Source of the DNA: Gordonia alkanivorans NBRC 16433
GTDB lineage: Bacteria > Actinomycetota > Actinomycetes > Mycobacteriales > Mycobacteriaceae
DNA: 64,000 nucleotides
NCBI RefSeq assembly: GCF_000225505.1
Contig: NZ_BACI01000002.1
Coordinates: 1-64,000, forward strand
Reading direction: 5' to 3'
Positions 1 to 8,328 of the stretch are shown here, in pieces. The notes beneath the pieces are model-generated. The model was given only the letters and a program-made list of their open reading frames with translations, searched no databases and had not been told where the DNA came from. Both the position numbers and the translations under genes were made by a program. Position 1 is the first letter of the stretch. The number at the start of each line of letters is the position of its first letter.

Positions 1-122
1 TCGTCGGCGCTGTCTCCCAGAGCTTCGACGAGTTGGCGGGTGCAGCCAGGGGAGCTGCGGGCAATTACGAGATGACAGATGATGATCTGAAGTCCAAGAT
101 CGATGCCTCCTTCAAACCATGA
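1..122 (+). CDS. C-terminal end of an EspC-like type VII secretion target (partial)
   Basis: The frame open from base 3 to the TGA at 120-122 encodes the last 39 residues of a protein whose start lies outside the window. The visible part is a small amphipathic helical tail with an NYEMTDDDL segment, which resembles the Y-x-x-T-D end of EspC/DUF2580 proteins, small helical substrates or partners of ESX secretion. Its stop overlaps the ATG of the next gene (ATGA), so the two are translationally coupled. The downstream gene also has a WXG-like N-terminus, which supports the family call. With so little sequence the assignment is tentative. Confidence 0.5.
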   Translation, partial: VGAVSQSFDELAGAARGAAGNYEMTDDDLKSKIDASFKP

Positions 123-1468
123 TCCCTTCGCGCGCCCGATTGACGGGTTGGAATTTCGGGCCCATCACGGCTGCTGCGGACACGGTGAGAACCAGGGGTG
201 CCGCCATCGAGAAGGCCGGTCGCGACATCGAAAGCTCGTGCGAGGCGCTACCAGCCGTCCGCGCCTGGGACGGCCCGGGCCACGCCGCAGCGACAGCTGC
301 GTTCGGGCGTGCACGAGGCCAAACGGGAGAGATCGGGAAGCTGGCTGACCGTCTCGTCGATTCCTTGACTCAGGGGTATTGGACGTTGACCTCTGCTGAG
401 GACAAGCTCATGGGCAAGGTTGCCGAGGTCGAGGGCAGCAAACTTTTCCTGGTTCATGACCATTGGGCCATCACACTTCGTCCGATGCCGATGACTCGCG
501 TACGTGCAAAGGAACTCTTCGCGGAAAGGGACAATCTGCAGGAGCAGTTGAACCCTCTGGTGACGGCGATGGGTCAGGCGGATGATTCGGTGTCCGAAAG
601 TCTGCAGAGTGCCGCTCACAGTGCGGGTTTCGAGATGCGATCATCTTCGATACCTCAGGTGGCCCCCTGGCTCATGGAGCCTGAAGACGACGTTCCTGAC
701 CCGGCTACGCTACCCGGGAAGCTTTATCAGCGTTCCGTATCCGAAGCAGATGCATCGGTGACGGTGGCCGAGACAACCACGGGTGTGGATTCGGACGGCC
801 AAGAATTCACGACGCTGATCATGCAAGACGGAAGCCGAGTGGTCAGGACCGAAATCGGTCAGTCCCGCGGGGTGCTTTGGACGGAGGAACGGTACGACCC
901 GAGAGGAGAACTCGTGTGGAGTACCAGTGCGACGGATTGGCTCAATGGCCGGACCATGGTGTCGACAAGGTATGCCGACAAAACGTTGGTCTCGGTGCTC
1001 TACGGCGAAGACGGACGGGCCATCAGTGGTGAGGTCCTGGCGAACGGAGTATCCGAGGAAGCGCAACCGCTGGATAGTAGTTTCTTTTCACACCCGGCGT
1101 TGACAACAGTTGGCGGAGTCTTGGCAGGGGCCGACGAACATAGCGACAACGCGCTAAAGAAGGAGCTCCCTACTCTGTCGAAGAACCAGTTCCAGAACAT
1201 CAAAGCGGGTGCGAAGTTCGGGGGCTATGGCTTAGGAGTCGGCCTCGCGCTCTATGACGTGGCGACTGTGGACGAACCAGATCAGAAGTGCCAGGCGGCG
1301 ATCTCGGGGTTGGCTAGCGCCGTCGGTGGCACTGCGCTAGGAGCTGCGGGCGGCATGGTGCCCATCCCCGTCGTCGATGTAGCGGCGGCTGGACTCGGCA
1401 CTGTCGCAGGGTCTTGGTTGTTCGGATTTCTTGGCTCGGAATTGGGAAGGGCTGTCTGTTATGACTGA
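119..1468 (+). CDS. putative type VII-secreted effector with WXG-like N-terminus and glycine-rich hydrophobic C-terminus
   Basis: A 449-residue protein. Residues about 10-100 are helical with a W-D-G-P-G-H turn near residue 50 and look like the WXG100/EspC-type helical hairpin of ESX substrates. The middle (about 170-360) is polar and lacks a motif I recognise. Residues about 364-386 and 395-449 are hydrophobic and rich in G and A (for example AVGGTALGAAGG and GLGTVAGSWLFGFLG), resembling a glycine-zipper hairpin that could insert in membranes. The start overlaps the EspC-like stop, and the end overlaps a four-helix membrane protein gene by 8 bp. Known glycine-zipper LXG toxins (TspA, TelE) also precede membrane immunity proteins, so a toxin role is an inference. 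An ESX-associated structural protein is the alternative. Confidence 0.6.
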   Translation: MIPSRARLTGWNFGPITAAADTVRTRGAAIEKAGRDIESSCEALPAVRAWDGPGHAAATAAFGRARGQTGEIGKLADRLVDSLTQGYWTLTSAEDKLMGKVAEVEGSKLFLVHDHWAITLRPMPMTRVRAKELFAERDNLQEQLNPLVTAMGQADDSVSESLQSAAHSAGFEMRSSSIPQVAPWLMEPEDDVPDPATLPGKLYQRSVSEADASVTVAETTTGVDSDGQEFTTLIMQDGSRVVRTEIGQSRGVLWTEERYDPRGELVWSTSATDWLNGRTMVSTRYADKTLVSVLYGEDGRAISGEVLANGVSEEAQPLDSSFFSHPALTTVGGVLAGADEHSDNALKKELPTLSKNQFQNIKAGAKFGGYGLGVGLALYDVATVDEPDQKCQAAISGLASAVGGTALGAAGGMVPIPVVDVAAAGLGTVAGSWLFGFLGSELGRAVCYD

Positions 1469-2315
1469 TGATCAGGCCGTGCCGGAATGGGACAGGATTC
1501 GCAGACAAACCCGATGGACATGCGTCGCCCTGATCATCTTTGGAGCTCTCGGACTTTTCTGGCTGTGGCACCTGACGAGATCGCTGGCTGACGGTCGCTA
1601 TTCGGACGCAGCGTTCTATATTTGCGCGTCTGCTACTTGCGCAGCAGTGCTCTGTGCGTCAGGGCTCGTGCTGAAGAACCGTGCTCGGTCCACCGCAGCT
1701 CCAGGGGCGGCTGATTCGATACCGGGCGGGATCAGGTTCGCGACATCGCGTCGACTTCGGATGGCGTATCGAGGGTCTTTGACGCTGATCGCGGTTTCGT
1801 CCGGCCTGTTCGCTGTCGGTATGTGGCTGGGGCAGTTCGATTTTCCGATGAGCCCGGGGCAAGCGCTGATCTTCCCCTGGGTCACAGCCGCGATTGCCGC
1901 CTACTCCGTGATTGCCCTCGCCTGGTTCGCGATGGGACTGCTGCGATATCCGTGCATCGAGGTTTCGACTGCCGGTTTGGACGTCACTGGGTTTCGGTTG
2001 AAGCAAACGGTCAAGTGGGACGATGTTGCGGACATCGTTCCGCGTGCGGACGGCAAGAACCCGGAGATCGACATCTTCCTGAAGGATCGGGCACGGGCCG
2101 GCGTGGAGATCTTCTACCGGGGCCCTTTTTCTCCTGGGTATATGCAAGCTCAGCGATCCGTTCGAGTCACCGCAGATCTCTTCGCCGTCGGAGCCGTGCC
2201 AATCCTCGACTTCATCGACTACTACGCCTTCAACCCCGAGGCTCGCGCAGAGCTGGTCGATGGTCGGGCCCTGCGCCGGTTGGCGTCGATGGGCCAACCG
2301 GCAGTCGAGGGCTGA
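1461..2315 (+). CDS. four-helix membrane protein, candidate immunity partner
   Basis: A 284-residue protein when started at ATG 1461, which has a GGGAAGG element about 11 bases upstream; an in-frame ATG at 1431 would add 10 residues. Hydrophobic helices lie near residues 19-38, 50-71, 105-124 and 135-160, followed by a soluble C-terminal half (about 162-284) of alternating strands that recalls a PH-like membrane-associated domain. It overlaps the upstream secreted-type gene by 8 bp and is surely co-transcribed with it. No enzyme motif is visible. The pairing suggests protection against, or membrane handling of, the upstream product, but a simple conserved membrane protein cannot be excluded. 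Confidence 0.6.
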   Translation: MTDDQAVPEWDRIRRQTRWTCVALIIFGALGLFWLWHLTRSLADGRYSDAAFYICASATCAAVLCASGLVLKNRARSTAAPGAADSIPGGIRFATSRRLRMAYRGSLTLIAVSSGLFAVGMWLGQFDFPMSPGQALIFPWVTAAIAAYSVIALAWFAMGLLRYPCIEVSTAGLDVTGFRLKQTVKWDDVADIVPRADGKNPEIDIFLKDRARAGVEIFYRGPFSPGYMQAQRSVRVTADLFAVGAVPILDFIDYYAFNPEARAELVDGRALRRLASMGQPAVEG

Positions 2316-2359
2316 GACGGTCAGGAAATATTGCCTGCTGATCGGCCGTTGCATAGCGA

Positions 2360-2365
2360 TACACT
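2360..2365 (+). promoter_or_regulatory. candidate -10 element for the phoH operon
   Basis: TACACT matches the actinobacterial SigA -10 pattern TAnnnT and lies about 97 bases before the phoH start, in the 134-base gap after the accessory cassette. No convincing -35 hexamer is visible. The same hexamer precedes dnaG and the GntR gene. Confidence 0.3.
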
Positions 2366-2461
2366 GACCACACAACTGCGCGTTTCCTTCAGTGAATCCT
2401 CACTGCGAAGTGACGGACGCCCGCAGGCCACAACCGCAGACCACCAGGAGTGATTTCATAC

Positions 2462-3550
2462 GTGAGTGACGACAACCCCGACCCGAGCGGGCAATCCAGC
2501 CGAACGCAGCCGCGCCGGTCTGGGGTCACATCCACCGTCGAAGTCTCTCCCGGAGTGGTGTTCGGGCTGCTCGGCGCCAGTGACGTCAACCTTCGGACGC
2601 TCGAGCAGCTGCTTCCCGCCGACATCCACGTGCGCGGCAACCAGGTGACGTTGACCGGCGAGCCCGCCGATGTCGCCGCCTCCGAACGCGTCATCGCCGA
2701 ACTCACCGACCTCGTCGGACGTGGCACCCCGCTGACCCCGGACCTCGTCCGGCACAGCGTGTCGATGCTCTCCGACGGCGGCCAGGAATCGCCCGCCGAG
2801 GTGCTGTCGCTGGACATCCTCTCGCGCCGCGGCAAGACGATCCGGCCCAAGACGCTGAACCAGAAACACTACGTCGACGCCATCGACGACAACACCATCG
2901 TGTTCGGGCTGGGTCCGGCCGGCACCGGCAAGACCTATCTCGCGATGGCCAAGGCCGTGCAGGCCCTGCAGTCGAAGTCGGTCAACCGCATCATCCTCAC
3001 CCGCCCGGCCGTCGAGGCCGGCGAACGCCTGGGCTTCCTGCCGGGCACGCTGAGCGAGAAGATCGACCCGTATCTGCGTCCGTTGTACGACGCCCTGCAC
3101 GACATGATGGACCCCGAGGCGATCCCGAAGCTGATGGCAGCCGGGGTCATCGAGGTGGCTCCGCTGGCCTACATGCGCGGCCGCACGCTCAACGACGCCT
3201 TCATCATCCTCGACGAGGCGCAGAACACGACGAGCGAGCAGATGAAGATGTTCCTGACGCGCCTGGGCTTCGGCTCCAAGGTGGTCGTCACCGGTGACGT
3301 GACCCAGGTCGACCTCCCGGGCGGTGCGAAGAGCGGCCTGATGGCGGCGACCGCGATCCTCGAGGGCATCGACGACATCCACTTCTCCCGGCTCACCAGC
3401 CAGGACGTCGTCCGGCACCGCCTGGTCGCCGACATCGTCGACGCCTACGGTCGCGCGGAGGAGAATCAGCGCACCGGTGCACGCATCGACGCCGCGATCG
3501 GCGGCAACCGCGCGGCGCGTCGTGCGGCTTCTCAGGGGCGTCGCTCATGA
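2462..3550 (+). CDS. phoH: PhoH-like ATPase
   Basis: A 362-residue P-loop NTPase of the PhoH family, cytoplasmic and linked to RNA metabolism together with YbeY. Walker A is GPAGTGKT and Walker B is IILDEAQN; the N-terminal 100 residues form the KH-like region usual for this family. I chose GTG 2462 because AGGAG sits about 11 bases upstream; GTG 2450 is in frame but overlaps that ribosome site. The stop overlaps the ybeY start (ATGA). It heads the conserved phoH-ybeY-CNNM-era operon, the equivalent of Rv2368c onward in M. tuberculosis. Confidence 0.93.
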   Translation: MSDDNPDPSGQSSRTQPRRSGVTSTVEVSPGVVFGLLGASDVNLRTLEQLLPADIHVRGNQVTLTGEPADVAASERVIAELTDLVGRGTPLTPDLVRHSVSMLSDGGQESPAEVLSLDILSRRGKTIRPKTLNQKHYVDAIDDNTIVFGLGPAGTGKTYLAMAKAVQALQSKSVNRIILTRPAVEAGERLGFLPGTLSEKIDPYLRPLYDALHDMMDPEAIPKLMAAGVIEVAPLAYMRGRTLNDAFIILDEAQNTTSEQMKMFLTRLGFGSKVVVTGDVTQVDLPGGAKSGLMAATAILEGIDDIHFSRLTSQDVVRHRLVADIVDAYGRAEENQRTGARIDAAIGGNRAARRAASQGRRS

Positions 3551-4128
3551 GCATCGAACTGGCCAACGAGTCCGGGGTCGAGGTCCCGGCCGAGCTGATC
3601 ATCGACGCCGCGCGGTTCGCGGTGAACGCGATGGACGTGAACCCCGGCGCGCTGCTGTCGGTCCTCTGCGTCGACGAGGACACCATGGCCGACATGCACG
3701 TGCAGTGGATGGATCTTCCCGGACCCACCGATGTGATGAGCTTCCCGATGGACGAGCTCGTCCCGGGCGGCCGTCCCGACGCCACCGATCTCGGTCCGGC
3801 GATCCTCGGCGACATCGTGCTGTGTCCCGAGTTCGCCCGGAAGCAGGCTCGCGAAGCGCGGCGCTCCTTCGAGCACGAACTCGCGATGCTCACCATCCAC
3901 GGCGTGCTCCATCTCCTCGGCTACGACCACGCCGAGCCCGAGGAAGAGCGCGAGATGTTCGGGCTGCAGAACGAGATCCTCGACGCCTTCTACGCCGACC
4001 GGCACCGGCGCGCGCAGGATCAGCGCCAGACCGACCGTGATTCGCGGCTGCTGTCCAACATCGGATTCACCGGAACCGAAGCGGGGTCCGGGGACGCGGG
4101 GACGACCGGACGGTCCGAGGAGGACTGA
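3547..4128 (+). CDS. ybeY: endoribonuclease YbeY (16S rRNA maturation)
   Basis: A 193-residue metal-dependent endoribonuclease of the UPF0054 family, needed for 16S rRNA 3'-end maturation and ribosome quality control. The zinc motif is seen as [11 protein letters not shown] at about residues 118-128, exactly the H-x3-H-x5-H pattern. The protein carries an acidic, flexible C-terminal tail of about 35 residues beyond the core fold. ATG 3547 overlaps the phoH stop, and its own stop lies 2 bases before the next GTG, so the operon is tightly coupled. Confidence 0.95.
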   Translation: MSIELANESGVEVPAELIIDAARFAVNAMDVNPGALLSVLCVDEDTMADMHVQWMDLPGPTDVMSFPMDELVPGGRPDATDLGPAILGDIVLCPEFARKQAREARRSFEHELAMLTIHGVLHLLGYDHAEPEEEREMFGLQNEILDAFYADRHRRAQDQRQTDRDSRLLSNIGFTGTEAGSGDAGTTGRSEED

Positions 4129-4130
4129 GC

Positions 4131-5558
4131 GTGCCCTCCGACTATTGGTTCATCGTGGCCGCAGTCGTACTGATCGGGCTCGGCGGTTTGTTCGCCGCAG
4201 TCGACACCGCGGTCTCGACTGTCTCCAACGCCCGCGTCGACGACATGGTCCGGGAAGGTCGGGCCGGCGCACGCCGCCTCGCGATCATCCTCGACTCCCG
4301 CGCCACCTACCTCGGGCTCGTGGTCCTGCTGCGAGTGGCCTGCGAGGCCGCGGCCGCCGCACTGATCGCCGTGGCGGCGACCCGATGGCTCGGCGTCGGT
4401 TGGGGTCTCGTCGTGGCGATCACCGCCATGACGGTCATCTCCTATGTCGCCATGGGCGTCGGGCCGCGCACCCTCGGCCGCCAGCACGCGTACACGATCG
4501 CGCTGTCGACGTCGTACCTGTTGTCGGCGCTGGGCATCCTGCTGAAGCCGGTGACCCGCCTGCTGATCCTCATCGGTAACGCCCTGACCCCGGGCCGCGG
4601 CTTCCGAAACGGCCCGTTCGCCACCGAGATCGAGCTGCGCGAGGTCGTCGACCTCGCCGAGGCGCGGGGTGTGGTGGCCGCCGACGAGCGCCGGATGATC
4701 CACTCGGTCTTCGATCTCGGCGACACCAGCGCACGCGAGGTCATGGTGCCGCGGCCGGAGATGGTCTGGATCGAGGCCGACAAGAACGTCCTGCAGGCCA
4801 CCAATCTCGCGACACGGTCGGGGCATTCGCGTATCCCGGTCATCGGCGAGAACACCGACGACGTGCTGGGGATCGTCTACCTCAAGGACATGGTCCAGCG
4901 GACGGTCGCCACGCGGACCGACCCGACCACGCTGCGCGTCTCCGACATCATGCGCGACGCGGAGTTCATCCCGGATTCCAAGCCGCTCGACAAGGTTCTC
5001 GCCGACATGCAGCTCACGCGCAACCACATGGCGATCCTCGTCGACGAGTACGGCGGCATCGCCGGGCTGGTGACGATCGAGGACGTCCTCGAGGAGATCG
5101 TCGGCGAGATCACCGACGAATACGACACCGACGAACTCGCACCCGTCGAGGATCTCGGCGACGGATCGTACCGTGTGTCGGCGCGCCTTCCTGTCGAGGA
5201 TCTCGGCGAGCTGTTCGACGTCGAGATCGAGGAGGAAGAGGTCGAGACGGTCGGCGGACTCGTCGCGCTCGAACTCGGCCGGGTCCCGCTGCCCGGGGCC
5301 CGGGTCAAGTCACACGGCCTGCAGCTCGTGGCCGAGGGCGGTCCCAATCGCAAGGGACGCCAACGCATCATCACGGTCCTCGTCACGCGCGTCCCCGGGT
5401 CCGGTGCCGACGGCCAGGATTCGCAGCGCCACGAATCCTCCGGTGGTCGAGGGCATTCCGGCCGGCAGGGTCGCCATGACCGCACCGCGGCCCGCGAACA
5501 CGAGGACGAGGCCCACCGCAACAACCACGAGCAACCGACAGCAAGGATGAATCAGTGA
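4131..5558 (+). CDS. CNNM/CBS-domain membrane protein (CorC/HlyC family)
   Basis: A 475-residue inner-membrane protein. The N-terminal DUF21/CNNM domain has four hydrophobic segments (near residues 6-30, 60-90, 93-115 and 120-155), followed by a CBS pair (about 195-330; the segments ending AREVMVPR and [13 protein letters not shown] are typical) and a C-terminal CorC_HlyC domain (about 345-430). The last 50 residues are rich in R, H, D and E and probably disordered. Family members take part in divalent cation, mainly magnesium, transport. GTG 4131 follows a GAGGAGG site. It matches Rv2366c in gene order. Confidence 0.92.
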   Translation: MPSDYWFIVAAVVLIGLGGLFAAVDTAVSTVSNARVDDMVREGRAGARRLAIILDSRATYLGLVVLLRVACEAAAAALIAVAATRWLGVGWGLVVAITAMTVISYVAMGVGPRTLGRQHAYTIALSTSYLLSALGILLKPVTRLLILIGNALTPGRGFRNGPFATEIELREVVDLAEARGVVAADERRMIHSVFDLGDTSAREVMVPRPEMVWIEADKNVLQATNLATRSGHSRIPVIGENTDDVLGIVYLKDMVQRTVATRTDPTTLRVSDIMRDAEFIPDSKPLDKVLADMQLTRNHMAILVDEYGGIAGLVTIEDVLEEIVGEITDEYDTDELAPVEDLGDGSYRVSARLPVEDLGELFDVEIEEEEVETVGGLVALELGRVPLPGARVKSHGLQLVAEGGPNRKGRQRIITVLVTRVPGSGADGQDSQRHESSGGRGHSGRQGRHDRTAAREHEDEAHRNNHEQPTARMNQ

Positions 5559-5899
5559 CCGAGACCCTCGCCGACGAGGATCAGAAGCTCGTGGTGCTCG
5601 CACGCGGAGCACTCGCGCGTGCCGAGGCGCGTTCCGGAGCAGCCGTTCGTGACGGCGACGGTCGCACCTATGCGGGCGCCGAGGTCCGCACCAAGACCCT
5701 CACGCTCAGCGGCCTGCAGGTCGCGGTCGCCTCGGCGATCTCGAGTGGGGCCACCGCCTTCGAAGCGGCGGTGCTCGTCAACGGCGACTCCGACGATCCC
5801 GGTCTCGCGACCCTGCACGAACTGAGCCCGCAGGCCTACACGTACGTCACCGATGCCGCCGGCCGGCCGCAGCAGCGACTCGGCGGCGCCGATGTCTGA
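5555..5899 (+). CDS. small Rv2365c-like protein, degenerate cytidine deaminase fold
   Basis: A 114-residue cytoplasmic protein whose GTG start overlaps the preceding stop (GTGA). The layout G-R-T-Y-A-G-A-E-V followed by a helix and V-L-V-N-G-D resembles the core of cytidine deaminases. The zinc ligands are missing: where C-A-E would be expected there is T-L-T-L-S-G, and there is no P-C-x2-C. It sits between the CNNM gene and era, as does Rv2365c, so it is a conserved non-enzymatic member rather than a random pseudogene. Its role is unknown; the position suggests ribosome assembly or envelope function. Confidence 0.8.
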   Translation: MTETLADEDQKLVVLARGALARAEARSGAAVRDGDGRTYAGAEVRTKTLTLSGLQVAVASAISSGATAFEAAVLVNGDSDDPGLATLHELSPQAYTYVTDAAGRPQQRLGGADV

Positions 5900-6815
5900 G
5901 TCCGCCCCCGAGTTCCGTTCCGGCTTCGTCTGTTTCGTCGGCCGCCCCAACACCGGCAAGTCGACGCTCACCAACGCGTTGGTGGGGGAGAAGATCGCGA
6001 TCACCTCCAACCGGCCGCAGACCACACGCCACACCATCCGCGGCATCGTCAACCGGCCCGACGCGCAGCTCATCCTCGTCGACACCCCGGGACTGCACCG
6101 GCCGCGCACCCTGCTCGGCAAGCGGCTCAACGAGCTGGTCCGCGACACGTACTCCGAGGTCGACGTGATCGGCGTCTGCATCCCGGCCGACGAGGCGATC
6201 GGCCCCGGCGACCGCTGGATCATCTCGCAGGTCCGCGAGATGGCTCCGCGCACCACGCTTCTCGGCGTCGTCACCAAGATCGACCGGGTCGGCCCCGAAC
6301 AGGTCGCCAAACAGCTCATGGCGCTCTCCGAACTCCTCGGCCCCGACGCCGAGGTGGTGCCCGTGTCGGCCAAGTCGGGCAAGCAACTCGACGTCCTGAG
6401 CGACCTGCTCGTCAGCCTCATGGAAGAGGGCCCGGCGTTCTATCCCGACGGTGAGCTCACCGACGAACCCGAGCAGGTCCTCATGGCCGAGTTCATCCGC
6501 GAGGCCGCGCTCGAGGGCGTCCACGACGAGCTGCCGCATTCGCTCGCCGTGGTGATCGAGGAGGTCATCGACCGCGAGGACCGGCGACCGGACCAGCCGC
6601 CGATGGTCGACGTCCACGCGGTGCTCTTCGTCGAGCGGGACAGCCAGAAGGGCATCATCATCGGGCGCAAGGGAGCGCGCCTGAAAGAGGTCGGTACAGT
6701 TGCGCGCGCACAGATCGAGCGGTTGCTGGGGACCAAGGTCTACCTGGATCTGCACGTGAAGGTCGCGAAGGACTGGCAACGCGACCCCAAGCAGCTCCGC
6801 CGACTGGGCTTCTAG
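5892..6815 (+). CDS. era: GTPase Era
   Basis: A 307-residue ribosome-assembly GTPase that binds the 3' end of 16S rRNA. The G motifs are clear: GRPNTGKST (G1), DTPG (G3) and TKID (G4); the C-terminal KH domain holds the GRKGARLKEV loop. ATG 5892 gives the normal N-terminus ([19 protein letters not shown]) and overlaps the upstream gene by 8 bp; an in-frame ATG at 5853 would add 13 residues without homology. It follows ybeY in the same operon, and both act on 16S rRNA maturation. Confidence 0.96.
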   Translation: MSESAPEFRSGFVCFVGRPNTGKSTLTNALVGEKIAITSNRPQTTRHTIRGIVNRPDAQLILVDTPGLHRPRTLLGKRLNELVRDTYSEVDVIGVCIPADEAIGPGDRWIISQVREMAPRTTLLGVVTKIDRVGPEQVAKQLMALSELLGPDAEVVPVSAKSGKQLDVLSDLLVSLMEEGPAFYPDGELTDEPEQVLMAEFIREAALEGVHDELPHSLAVVIEEVIDREDRRPDQPPMVDVHAVLFVERDSQKGIIIGRKGARLKEVGTVARAQIERLLGTKVYLDLHVKVAKDWQRDPKQLRRLGF

Positions 6816-6871
6816 ACGAGAAGATTGACGGCACCGTCCTCGCGGACAAGGGCCGCGGGGGAGGTACGTCG

Positions 6872-8278
6872 ATGGGAACGCACGAGTCGCAGGAGACCTC
6901 CGACACAGGTCGCGGAGCGCACGAGGCGCCGGAGGTCGAGGAACCGACCGGACGGACCATCGCCGGGGTGCTCGGATCGCCCCGGTTCTGGCTCGCTCCG
7001 CTGATCCTCGTCGCGGTGCTGTTCTCGCTCATGGCCGCGCTGTACATGTCGGCCGTCGTCGACCCGCAGCGCCACCTCCACGACTTCCCGATCGCCCTCG
7101 TCAACGAGGACTCCGGCGGCGAGGTGACCGGCGCCGACGGCAAGGCCACCGAGCAGAACTTCGGCGATCAGGTCGCCGACGGCATCATCTCCTCGGCCGC
7201 CGACAACGGCATCGTCGTCCGGCGCACCGATCGGTCGACCGCTCTCGGCGAACTGAACAGCGGCAAGGTGTACGGCGTCGTCATCATCGGTTCGAACTTC
7301 ACCAATCGTGCAGTCGCGCTGGGACGTTCGACGGTGCTCCCGGCGCAGCCGACGCGCCCCGCCATCGACATCTTCATCAACCGCGGGTCCGGCGCCTTCG
7401 CGTCGTCGATCACCACGACGTTCGCCGAGCAGGTGACCACGCGGGTCAACGCCGAGGTCGGGCAGCAGCTGACCGCGCAGGTGCGCGAGCAGCTCGACCG
7501 CAACGACGTCACGTTCACCGGTGCCGCTCAGCTCGCGCTGGCGAGTCCGGTCTCGGTCTCGGTGTCGGAGCCGACGCCGCTGCCGCAGGGCGCCGGAAAC
7601 GGATTGTCGGCGTTCTACCTCACGCTGCTCCTGGTGCTGGCCGGCTTCACCGGCGCGATGATGGTGAGCATCGTCGTCGACGGCATGCTCGGTCAGACGC
7701 CCATCGAGTACGGCCCGTTCTACCAACTCCGCGAACGTCTCGCGATCAGCCGCTGGGCGACGCTCGCCGCCAAGTGGACCATCATGTTCCTCGTCTCGGT
7801 GGTGCTCTCGACCCTGTTCATCGCGGTGGGCTCGTGGGTGGGTACGTCACTGCCGAACGCCTTCGTGCTGTGGCTGATCTCGATCCTCGCGATCTTCGCG
7901 GTCGGGGTGAGCGCGAGCGCGATGATGGCCGTGTTCGGCAACGCCGGCCTGCTGTTCAACCTCGTGTTCTTCGTCGTGTTCGGCCTGCCGTCGTCGGGCG
8001 GAACACTGCCGCTCGAGGCGAGTCCGCGGTTCTTCGAGTGGATCGCGGCGATCGAGCCGATGCACGTCATCTACCTCGGCGTTCGGTCGGTCCTGTACTT
8101 CGACGCCGACCTGTCCGCCGGGCTCGCGCGGTCGGTCGTCCAGTGCTTCATCGGCCTGCTCCTCGGCGTGCTGCTGGGTCTGCTCGGCACCAAGTACTAC
8201 GACCGCAAGGGTTGGCACCGCTACCCGGGTGGCATGACGCTCCCGCCGAAGCTCGACAAGATCGTCAACGCGGGCTGA
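6872..8278 (+). CDS. YhgE/Pip-type multi-pass membrane protein (DUF3533-like)
   Basis: A 468-residue membrane protein. One helix near residues 32-58 precedes a long extracytoplasmic domain (about 60-245) that contains the V-N-E-D-S-G turn typical of YhgE/Pip and ABC-2-type permeases; five further hydrophobic helices fill residues 250-450. Such proteins are linked to export of surface polymers or type VII effectors, but the substrate is unknown here. ATG 6872 follows a GGGGGAGG site. It stands 56 bases after era and is not part of the M. tuberculosis order, so it is probably a lineage-specific insertion. Confidence 0.8.
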   Translation: MGTHESQETSDTGRGAHEAPEVEEPTGRTIAGVLGSPRFWLAPLILVAVLFSLMAALYMSAVVDPQRHLHDFPIALVNEDSGGEVTGADGKATEQNFGDQVADGIISSAADNGIVVRRTDRSTALGELNSGKVYGVVIIGSNFTNRAVALGRSTVLPAQPTRPAIDIFINRGSGAFASSITTTFAEQVTTRVNAEVGQQLTAQVREQLDRNDVTFTGAAQLALASPVSVSVSEPTPLPQGAGNGLSAFYLTLLLVLAGFTGAMMVSIVVDGMLGQTPIEYGPFYQLRERLAISRWATLAAKWTIMFLVSVVLSTLFIAVGSWVGTSLPNAFVLWLISILAIFAVGVSASAMMAVFGNAGLLFNLVFFVVFGLPSSGGTLPLEASPRFFEWIAAIEPMHVIYLGVRSVLYFDADLSAGLARSVVQCFIGLLLGVLLGLLGTKYYDRKGWHRYPGGMTLPPKLDKIVNAG

Positions 8279-8328
8279 CCGGGTTCTACGCCCCGCCCCC
8301 TTGCGCGGAAACCTGGCACGGTGGATGC

